DNA of 13,026 nt. It comes from an uncultured Eubacteriales bacterium. Lineage in GTDB: Bacteria; Bacillota; Clostridia; Oscillospirales; Acutalibacteraceae. The stretch is from contig CAKUMQ010000068.1 of assembly GCA_934667845.1 (NCBI GenBank), positions 1 through 13,026 on the forward strand. Reading direction: 5' to 3'. Of this stretch, positions 7,694 through 13,026 are shown in pieces (within the stretch, counting starts at the first letter, position 1; the number at the start of each line of letters is the position of its first letter). Both the position numbers and the translations under genes were made by a program. The notes below the pieces were generated by a model. It had not been told where the DNA came from. It saw only the letters and a list, made by a program, of their open reading frames with translations, and made no database searches.

Positions 7694-7923
7694 TTAGAAG
7701 AAAACGATTTTATCAATTTTATTGGATATATGATAAGCGTTTACAATATATCCGTTGCTACCGATTACAATATTCATATAGTTCTTTCCGTCGAATGTAT
7801 ATACTAAACCATTTGAGCCCGCCCCACCGTTGTAAGTGCCTATAGGATTTTTGAGGTAACAAATTGATAAATCAGAGAAGATAGATCATTTTTTGATGTT
7901 ACACCGATGAAAGTGGCGTTCAT
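7694..7923 (-). pseudogene. Broken effector gene: lipase-type leader and start fused to a toxin C-terminal fragment
   Basis: From ATG 7923 the frame reads MNATF, the same five codons that open the lipase gene, then runs 22 more codons to TAG at 7840-7842. A second frame, open from 7885 to TAA at 7694-7696 (63 codons), has the look of a real protein end: 'NPIGTYNGGAGSNGLVYTF', 'DGKNYMNIVIGSNGYIVNAY', then 'HISNKIDKIVFF'. Short beta-strand segments with GSNGYIV-AY near the terminus recall C-terminal toxin modules of the BECR RNase kind, but this is a weak resemblance. The two frames are offset and cannot be joined without a frameshift, so the gene is a deletion remnant. The putative immunity gene starts 17 nt later. 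The earlier part of the gene (signal peptide, any lectin or delivery domains) is missing. Confidence 0.6.
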
Positions 7924-8026
7924 ATGGATTCCCTTCTGTTTTATTTTTCCTTCTGTGCGCACTCACACGCCGCAGTCGGGTCAAAGTCACCCGTTACCGC
8001 CCGAACACCCCATCGGGTTCACCCCC
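7908..8026 (-). repeat. 119-bp leader repeat, copy 1 (in front of the broken effector)
   Basis: Direct repeat of 11132-11250, same orientation, constant offset of 3224 bp, no gaps, 5 mismatches in 119 positions (at 7925, 7932, 7935, 7974, 7986 by my alignment). It covers the untranslated leader, the ribosome-binding region, the start codon (7921-7923) and the first five codons plus one base of the lipase gene. Two small hairpins in the leader (CCCGA/TCGGG and CGGGT/ACCCG) keep their stems in both copies. Copy 1 has no promoter behind it: it abuts the terminator hairpin of the lipase-lipoprotein operon. Confidence 0.92.
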
Positions 8027-8054
8027 GACCGGCTCTTGCTGCCGGTCGGGGGTG
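8020..8054 (-). terminator. Hairpin after the lipase-lipoprotein operon, lacking a U tract
   Basis: A perfect 14-bp stem, 8020-8033 (CACCCCCGACCGGC on the plus strand) with 8041-8054, loop of 7 nt, starting 5 nt after the lipoprotein stop codon. On the minus strand the hairpin is followed by AACCCGATGGGG, the leader repeat, rather than by a run of U. Termination is therefore probably leaky. The 3' arm itself overlaps the repeat by seven bases (GGGGGTG). Confidence 0.7.
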
Positions 8055-8059
8055 ATGGT

Positions 8060-8902
8060 CTATTTTTGTGTGCGGTCGGTTTCTGCGGCCGTGGTCGGAT
8101 GCTCGGCAGTGTAGCTCTCGATGGTGGCGTTGATCCACTGATACAGGGAAGAATTATCGGGTAGACGGAGATAGACTTCTAAAGGATGATTATGAAATTC
8201 GTCAAATTCTCGTCCCATGTCCAGATACAGCCAGCGACCACCGATCCCCTGCGGATCCCAGGTTGAGGATGCCCCGGTATCCCAGACAATGGTATCCGAT
8301 TCATTGAAAAACACACGCAGACACCATGCGGTATCGGAGGTGTCAGAAACCCGCCCGTCTTCATCTACGAATTGGCTGACCTCTTCGTTAAATGTGTGAC
8401 GTGTAATGATGGCGCCTTTGGTCTCATGGCGGTCAGCCAAGGCGCGAAACTCCTCGACGGCTTCCTTTGGCGCCGCGTCACCATAAAGTTCATGAGGGTC
8501 GATACGCTCAAAGGTGTTTCGCCAAGGGGCTTCTTTTCCGGAATCGGCGGGATACAAATGAATTTCGCGAATCGTCCAATCGTCTAAAACGGATATCGTG
8601 TTGTCAGGACTTTGCAGGATCCATTGCAGATCGGCGCCGAACGGGAATCCTACTCTTGCTTTTGCCGCAACAAAATTCTGCGTATTTTCCCCTTCAAGTT
8701 TCCGAAAAACGAATATTCTGTTCTCTCCGACTTGATCTAAAAAGCCTTTCCCGCAGATTTTTGAGGCTTTCAGATACGTTAAATGAGGATCGGAGAGGGT
8801 ATATTTCGCATATTCGTCGGTTTTGGGGATCGTCCATCCGTCACAGCCGGAAAAGCAAAGTGAGATCAGTACAAAAAGAATCAGAAAAAAACTTTTCTTC
8901 AT
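8060..8902 (-). CDS. Sec-exported lipoprotein next to the lipase; candidate lipase immunity protein
   Basis: 280 residues. The N-terminus is a lipoprotein signal peptide: basic MKKS, hydrophobic core 5-16, lipobox FSGC with the lipidated Cys20. The mature part is acidic and aromatic with no family I recognise; landmarks are 'VGFPFGADLQWIL', a DDWTIREIHLYP segment, and 'GGRWLYLDMGREFDEFHNH' near residue 220-245. The gene begins 16 nt after the lipase stop, with GGAGG 9 nt before the ATG, so both are made from one transcript. Established parallels exist of phospholipase toxins paired with surface lipoproteins that protect the producer (Tle-Tli pairs of type VI systems, TslA-TilA of Staphylococcus), which makes protection against the neighbouring lipase the leading inference. 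Alternatives: a lipase-specific chaperone or a substrate-binding lipoprotein. Confidence 0.8.
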   Translation of the reverse strand: MKKSFFLILFVLISLCFSGCDGWTIPKTDEYAKYTLSDPHLTYLKASKICGKGFLDQVGENRIFVFRKLEGENTQNFVAAKARVGFPFGADLQWILQSPDNTISVLDDWTIREIHLYPADSGKEAPWRNTFERIDPHELYGDAAPKEAVEEFRALADRHETKGAIITRHTFNEEVSQFVDEDGRVSDTSDTAWCLRVFFNESDTIVWDTGASSTWDPQGIGGRWLYLDMGREFDEFHNHPLEVYLRLPDNSSLYQWINATIESYTAEHPTTAAETDRTQK

Positions 8903-8918
8903 AGGAAGACGCCTCCGA

Positions 8919-11147
8919 TCAGCTGCAGTTGATTGGTGATTGGCCGGAGATCAGACGAACAACGTCATTGACTACAATTGACTGTGTAGCCAAGTTGACA
9001 TGGCTTTGATCGTACGAATATGTTTTTGCACTGTATTTTCCGCCCAGTGATGCGCTGAACGTTTCAACAGTTCCGTCGCCGTTTTTTGTAGTTGCTTTCG
9101 CCGACCATTGATTATATAATGTGACATTATACAGAAGTTTGTGTACGGTATCCTTGTTGGTGCTGATAACATAGCGTGTGTCTACTGTGGAGGTGATGTG
9201 ATTTCCGTTAGTGAATAATGTGCGGTGAAAGGCTTCGGCGTTGTTGGCCAAGGTTTGGTTGAAATGAGGCAGATAGCTGTTAAACCGTGCTCTGGTCAGT
9301 GCATAGGTAGTTACTTCAAGGGGACTGTTTCCGACAATTTCCGTGGTCAAATAGGGATGTCCCCCGAAATTACTGTCAAAATATTTTTCCGTCGGGAACA
9401 GTTCGTATAAGCTTTGAAAATTACCCATAAAAGCGTCGATCAGGTCGGATACGGTGGCTACCGCCGAGAGTAGTGGCTCGGCAACGTCTTTCAGGCTGAC
9501 ATTGTCAGGAATCATGGAGGCAATATCCTCTGTTCCCCAAAGGAGCGGAGCAGCAACGGAACCGAGAAGCGGTGCACCGAGCAAAATATTCCGTTTGATC
9601 AATTTCCTTTGTGCCTCTCCCCGTGCCAAATAGGCGGAAGCGACCAGTCCGCCCATACTGTGTCCGATCAAAGTGACCGAGGTGTAGCCGGTGTTGTTGA
9701 TAAACAATTCAAGGCTTGATGCCGAGATGGCGTTGGATAAACGCCAATCATAGGCGAAAAAGCGTACATCATATTGCGAACCGAAATTTCGTTGAAGTGC
9801 GGTGATCAGCGCTTTATATGTATCTGCCGTTCCATAGTTATTCTGCCGTACAACTACATGATCTTCTGATGTGCCGTCCGGGTTGCAATGAAGATTGCAT
9901 ACGCGCCTCATTACATCGAGAAGGCTGAGTGTGCCGTTTTCCAGGTCGGATGCTAAATCGCCGGACCACAACGCAGTTCCTTTACTGTATGCCGTATTGT
10001 TTGCTCTGGCTTCCAGTTCGCTTCCCATAATACCCGGCACAACAATGACAGCCTCTTTTTCGGCACGGGTGAATATCCACCTTTGACAGTCCGCATCGAC
10101 ATATTGCACCTGACCGATTTCGGAGTTGTTATCTGTCTTTCCGTATAATACGGTTGCGGAGTGGGCGTAATATCCGGCTTTGCCGGTGATCCGATAGCCG
10201 CCGCCGACAGCGTTCGGGATGATCTTCCATTTTGCATAATCATCCTCGGATGAATTGGCGGGCATGGATTTTATTTCAAGAAGACTTCCGGTTTCATCCG
10301 GGGCATTTTTTATTTTCAGACGTTTATTTTGATATCTGACCGGAACGATGGTATAAAACCCGTCACTGTGGTAGGTGACTTTCCATTTTTGATTATTGCC
10401 GCCATGACTGCGCCATAAAACGACCTTTCCTGCACTGGTTGCATCCATCAATTTTTGGCTGTCCATATTTTTTATTGTGTAGATGCCGTCGGCAATAGTA
10501 CGGGTGGGGTTGACTTCCTCGATCATCCAAAGCTGTTTGTCCGGAATGGGGGTATTGCCCAGACTGCCGTGAAGAAAACCGAACTCGTCATAATGCGGCA
10601 TAGGAAAAATATATACATTACCGGCGTCGGCATGACCTTTTCCGCCCGGCGTGCCGTTTCCTGCGTTGGCGGTCAGTGCCAGACCGGCTGCGTCGTTTAC
10701 AGTAATGTAATACCGTCCGCCACCGTAATAGGTGATCTTCCAAAGCGGAACATCCGCCCCCGAAACGGTGTGAAGCTGTACGTTATCGTACATTTGCGGG
10801 CCGTCGTCGGTACATGCTGCATCGATAACACGTCCGTTACCGTTCTGGCTGACCATGGAGCCGATGTAGTAGGCTTCCTCCGAAGCATTGTAACGCAAAC
10901 GCCAGGTCTCTTCGGGTGTACCGTCGTTAGTGAATACATTGATATTTGCGCCGTTGGCATCGTTGGCACGCGACAGGTTCAGATATTTACCTGAAGCCAC
11001 GTTTTTAAACCGTACAACTGTGTTATTGGCAAAGCCGTTGATTTCGGCAGCGGAAAGCGAGAGCGGGGGAAGCGCGGAGAAAAGGAGGAGAAAAAGCAAA
11101 ACGGTTGCCAGAGAAAAAGACATACCACGCTTGAAAGTGGCGTTCAT
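8919..11147 (-). CDS. Secreted LCAT-type lipase/acyltransferase with two ricin-type lectin domains
   Basis: 742 residues from ATG 11147, chosen for the AGGAGA site 8 nt upstream; an earlier in-frame ATG at 11186 would put charged residues before the signal peptide. Signal peptide 1-33 (LSLSAA end, no lipobox). Residues about 35-362 contain six QxW-like beta-trefoil repeats (ETWRL 80, PLWKI 134, KQLWMI 204, QKWKV 253, AKWKI 305, QRWIF 355), i.e. two ricin-type domains that likely bind sugars. Residues about 366-735 are an alpha/beta hydrolase of the lecithin:cholesterol acyltransferase kind: PGIMGSELEA (371-380, oxyanion region), GHSMGG (495-500, nucleophile Ser497), GDGTV with Asp691, and His716. 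The triad is complete, so the enzyme should be active on phospholipids or other acyl esters outside the cell. It leads an operon with the lipoprotein gene; base composition is more AT-rich than in serA. Confidence 0.87.
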   Translation of the reverse strand: MNATFKRGMSFSLATVLLFLLLFSALPPLSLSAAEINGFANNTVVRFKNVASGKYLNLSRANDANGANINVFTNDGTPEETWRLRYNASEEAYYIGSMVSQNGNGRVIDAACTDDGPQMYDNVQLHTVSGADVPLWKITYYGGGRYYITVNDAAGLALTANAGNGTPGGKGHADAGNVYIFPMPHYDEFGFLHGSLGNTPIPDKQLWMIEEVNPTRTIADGIYTIKNMDSQKLMDATSAGKVVLWRSHGGNNQKWKVTYHSDGFYTIVPVRYQNKRLKIKNAPDETGSLLEIKSMPANSSEDDYAKWKIIPNAVGGGYRITGKAGYYAHSATVLYGKTDNNSEIGQVQYVDADCQRWIFTRAEKEAVIVVPGIMGSELEARANNTAYSKGTALWSGDLASDLENGTLSLLDVMRRVCNLHCNPDGTSEDHVVVRQNNYGTADTYKALITALQRNFGSQYDVRFFAYDWRLSNAISASSLELFINNTGYTSVTLIGHSMGGLVASAYLARGEAQRKLIKRNILLGAPLLGSVAAPLLWGTEDIASMIPDNVSLKDVAEPLLSAVATVSDLIDAFMGNFQSLYELFPTEKYFDSNFGGHPYLTTEIVGNSPLEVTTYALTRARFNSYLPHFNQTLANNAEAFHRTLFTNGNHITSTVDTRYVISTNKDTVHKLLYNVTLYNQWSAKATTKNGDGTVETFSASLGGKYSAKTYSYDQSHVNLATQSIVVNDVVRLISGQSPINCS

Positions 11148-11250
11148 AGGGATTCTCTCCTGTTTTATTTTTCCTTCTGTGCGCACTCACACGCCGCGGT
11201 CGGGTCAAAATCACCCGTTACCGCCCGAACACCCCATCGGGTTCACCCCC
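11132..11250 (-). repeat. 119-bp leader repeat, copy 2 (5' untranslated region and start of the lipase gene)
   Basis: Matches 7908-8026 at 114 of 119 positions without gaps. In this copy the repeat starts 13 nt downstream of the predicted transcription start (about 11263), so it is almost exactly the transcribed leader, and ends one base into codon 6. Two adjacent short hairpins are present: 11224-11241 (CCCGA/TCGGG) and 11201-11217 (CGGGT/ACCCG); one of the five differences between copies falls in the second loop and none in a stem. Confidence 0.92.
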
Positions 11251-11269
11251 TTTTCTCTTTCCCGCCTTT

Positions 11270-11298
11270 ACTGTATCATATTTCCAGCTGCAAGTCAA
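11270..11298 (-). promoter_or_regulatory. Sigma-A-type promoter of the lipase operon
   Basis: On the minus strand, -35 TTGACT (11293-11298) and -10 TACAGT (11270-11275) are separated by exactly 17 nt. The predicted start near 11263 gives a leader of about 115 nt before ATG 11147. This is the only strong promoter I find on the minus strand between serA and the SurA-like operon. Confidence 0.78.
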
Positions 11299-11315
11299 CA
11301 AAAAAGAGGCAATTT

Positions 11316-11350
11316 GCCATATTCACTATTTGCAGTGGATGATATATGGC
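11316..11350. promoter_or_regulatory. Nested inverted repeat upstream of the lipase promoter, possible operator
   Basis: Arms GCCATAT (11316-11322) and ATATGGC (11344-11350) enclose a second pair CACT (11324-11327) and AGTG (11334-11337). The element sits about 18 bp upstream of the -35 box, where activators often bind. A second, smaller inverted repeat, ACCGA/TCGGT, lies at 11357-11370. Both are AT-rich and neither is followed by a T run, so they are not terminators. Confidence 0.35.
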
Positions 11351-11377
11351 ATTATCACCGAAATATCGGTCAAAAAA

Positions 11378-11410
11378 TCCCCCGACCGGCGGGAAAAGCC
11401 GGTCGGGGGA
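11378..11410 (-). terminator. Intrinsic terminator of the serC-serA operon
   Basis: Perfect 13-bp stem, 11378-11390 (TCCCCCGACCGGC on the plus strand) with 11398-11410, loop of 7 nt, followed on the minus strand by six U residues. It begins 18 nt after the serA stop codon. Confidence 0.93.
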
Positions 11411-11428
11411 ATAAGTGCAGGGGGAAGA

Positions 11429-12580
11429 TCAGATGACGCGGACGCGGATCACGCCCTCCTCGGCGGCGATCGCCGCCACAGTCTCGGGGGAGGGGGTGCC
11501 GTCGGTGTCGATCACGGTGTAGGCGTACTCCTTGCGGGAGCGGTTGACCATGCTGTCGATGTTGATGCCCTGCGCAGAAATGGCGGCAGAGATCGCGGTC
11601 AGCATGGCGGGGATGTTTTTATGCAGCACACAGATGCGCACGGCGGCGGTGCGCGGCGCGTCCAGATCCGGATAGTTGACCGAATGGCGGATCACGCCGT
11701 TTTCGAGATACGCTTTCAGCTCATCGGCAGCCATCACGGCGCAGTTGTCCTCGCTCTCGGGCGTGGAAGCGCCGAGGTGCGGGATGGCGATGACGTTTTC
11801 CACCCCAAGCATATCGTCAGAGGGGAAGTCCACAACATAGGCGGCAACCTTGCCGTCTGCCAGCGCCGCTTTCATGGCGGCGGTGTCCACCAGCGCGCCG
11901 CGCGCGAAGTTCAGCACGCGCACGCCCGGCTTCATCGTCTCGATCGCCTTTTCGCCGATCATGCCGCGGGTGCCGTCATTGAGCGGCACATGGACGGTGA
12001 TGTAGTCGCACTGCGCATAGATCGTGTCGAGATCGGTGGCATGGTGGATGGAGCGGGACAGCCCCCAGGCGGCGTCAACCGACAGATAGGGGTCATAGCC
12101 GTAGACCTCCATGCCCAGCGCGGCGGCGGCGTTTGCCACCAGAATGCCGATAGCGCCAAGCCCGATCACGCCGAGCTTTTTGCCGAGGATCTCGGGGCCG
12201 ACAAACGCGCCCTTGCCCTTTTCGATCTGCTTTTCCACGTCGGGGGTGCCTTTCAGTCCCGCCGCCCACTCAATGCCGGGGACGATCCTGCGGGAGGAGA
12301 GCAGCAGTCCGGCGAGCACCAGCTCTTTCACGGCGTTGGCATTGGCGCCGGGGGTGTTGAATACCACGATGCCCTTTTCGGCGCACGCCTCGACCGGGAT
12401 GTTGTTGACGCCTGCGCCCGCGCGGGCGATGGCGAGCACGGATTCCGGCAGCGTCATGTCGTGCATGGCGGCGGAGCGGACGAGAATGGCATCGGGGGTT
12501 TCCACGGCGTCGCCGACGGTGTAGCCCGTCAGGCGGTCGGTGCCGCAGGCGGCAATTTTATTCAGTGTCAGAACTTGCAT
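11429..12580 (-). CDS. serA: D-3-phosphoglycerate dehydrogenase with C-terminal ACT domain
   Basis: 383 residues. It oxidises 3-phosphoglycerate to 3-phosphohydroxypyruvate with NAD, the first step of serine synthesis. The Rossmann nucleotide-binding motif is GLGAIG (140-145) followed by an acidic YGYDP strand end; the substrate/catalytic Arg227 is in FARGALVD, and the catalytic His268 is in HLGAST. The position that normally holds the catalytic Glu reads Asp (Asp255 in DFPSDD). The C-terminus 313-383 is an ACT domain (RICVLHKNIPAMLTAIS), which usually carries serine feedback inhibition. The start has GGAGG directly after the serC stop codon, with 12 nt between the genes. The short form, without the extra ASB domain of longer SerA proteins, is common in Clostridia. 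Confidence 0.95.
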   Translation of the reverse strand: MQVLTLNKIAACGTDRLTGYTVGDAVETPDAILVRSAAMHDMTLPESVLAIARAGAGVNNIPVEACAEKGIVVFNTPGANANAVKELVLAGLLLSSRRIVPGIEWAAGLKGTPDVEKQIEKGKGAFVGPEILGKKLGVIGLGAIGILVANAAAALGMEVYGYDPYLSVDAAWGLSRSIHHATDLDTIYAQCDYITVHVPLNDGTRGMIGEKAIETMKPGVRVLNFARGALVDTAAMKAALADGKVAAYVVDFPSDDMLGVENVIAIPHLGASTPESEDNCAVMAADELKAYLENGVIRHSVNYPDLDAPRTAAVRICVLHKNIPAMLTAISAAISAQGINIDSMVNRSRKEYAYTVIDTDGTPSPETVAAIAAEEGVIRVRVI

Positions 12581-12592
12581 GGAATTTCCTCC

Positions 12593-13026
12593 TCAGATGT
12601 GCGCTTTTTCGAAAGCAGCCATAAAGTCCACGAGCTTTTCCACGCCCTCGATCGGCATGGCGTTGTAGATGGAGGCGCGCATACCGCCGACGGAGCGGTG
12701 CCCCTTCAGGTTGACAAAGCCCGCTTCCTTGGCGGCCTTGACGAAGGCGGCGTCGGTCTCCTCGTTGCCGGTGACGAACGGGACGTTCATCAGCGAGCGG
12801 TCCTCCGGCACGACGGTGCCCTTAAACAGGCGGGACTGGTCGAGGAACTGATACAAAAGCGCGGCTTTTTTCTCGTTGATCGCCTTCATGTTGTCAAGCC
12901 CGCCGATGTCGTCGCGGATCCACTTGAGCACCAGCCCGGCGATGTAGATGCAGTAGCAGGGCGGGGTGTTGAACATGGAGGCGTTGTCGGCGTGGGTCTG
13001 GTAGTTGAGCATGGTCGGGCAGATGT
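12593..13026 (-). CDS. serC: Phosphoserine aminotransferase, C-terminal part (gene runs off the window)
   Basis: Only the last 144 residues are present; the reading frame continues beyond base 13026, so the first Met visible (MLNYQ) is internal. The enzyme is a pyridoxal-phosphate aminotransferase that turns 3-phosphohydroxypyruvate and glutamate into phosphoserine, the step after SerA. Family landmarks seen are 'MLNYQTHADNASMFNTPPCY', a KWI segment, and near the end 'HRSVGGMRASIYNAMPIEGV', the conserved SerC C-terminal signature that helps hold the substrate phosphate. The PLP-binding Lys lies outside the window. It ends AHI-stop 12 nt before serA, so the two are one operon. Confidence 0.95.
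   Translation of the reverse strand, partial: ICPTMLNYQTHADNASMFNTPPCYCIYIAGLVLKWIRDDIGGLDNMKAINEKKAALLYQFLDQSRLFKGTVVPEDRSLMNVPFVTGNEETDAAFVKAAKEAGFVNLKGHRSVGGMRASIYNAMPIEGVEKLVDFMAAFEKAHI

Noticed and set aside
7677..7923. A functional small peptide gene of 27 codons from ATG 7923
   Set aside because: Only MNATF is shared with a real gene, the rest is not protein-like and ends early, while the toxin-like sequence is in another frame; a fossil explains it better.
7908..8026. The 119-bp repeat as a MITE or insertion-sequence end
   Set aside because: It has no terminal inverted repeats or target duplication, and its boundaries coincide with a gene's leader and first codons.
1..13026. CRISPR arrays, tRNA/rRNA genes, transposases or integrases
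   Set aside because: No regularly spaced repeats, no RNA gene signatures and no recombinase motifs were found on either strand by eye.

Overview
The window reads like chromosome of a GC-rich, low-motility-signal-free stretch from a monoderm Clostridia (Oscillospirales/Ruminococcaceae-like) bacterium. The grounds are strong GGAGG ribosome-binding sites on nearly every gene, an LLH-family holin, a BmrCD-type heterodimeric ABC exporter, a serC-serA pair of the clostridial kind, a Sec lipoprotein and compact GC-rich hairpin terminators. The species cannot be named from the sequence alone.

Layout. 1-245 is an upstream region followed by a solitary phage-type holin (246-593, +) and a hairpin terminator (606-655). 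690-4342 (-) is a two-gene operon for an asymmetric ABC exporter heterodimer with its own good promoter (4404-4432). Divergent from it is a UspA-like gene (4560-4991, +), ending in a terminator shared with the converging operon to its right (5025-5064). 5138-7298 (-) holds three genes in one direction: a SurA-N-like secreted/anchored protein, a polytopic membrane protein and a cytosolic protein of unknown function. 11429-13026 (-) is serC-serA, the first and second steps of serine synthesis in reverse map order, closed by a strong terminator.

The most interesting part is the visibly AT-richer island between serA and the SurA-like operon (about 7300-11300, all on the minus strand). It starts with a sigma-A-type promoter and a 119-bp leader, then a secreted lipase with two ricin-type lectin domains and an LCAT-type alpha/beta hydrolase domain with a complete Ser-Asp-His triad, then 16 nt later a Sec lipoprotein. 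Directly after this operon the same 119-bp leader, including the first five codons of the lipase, is repeated gaplessly with only 5 differences. This second copy runs into a broken gene whose last ~60 codons look like the C-terminal tip of a secreted toxin, and 17 nt downstream lies an intact 116-residue gene that looks like its immunity protein.

My reading (inference) is that the island is a small effector-immunity locus: effectors share a leader and N-terminus but differ in their C-terminal enzyme, and each is followed by its own protective gene (lipoprotein for the lipase, small cytosolic protein for the presumed nuclease-like toxin). The second effector has been deleted down to a fossil and has lost its promoter by a deletion ending in a GGGGGTG run, so its immunity gene, and perhaps the SurA-like operon beyond, may now depend on read-through from the lipase promoter. 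No rRNA, tRNA, CRISPR array, transposase or integrase is visible.
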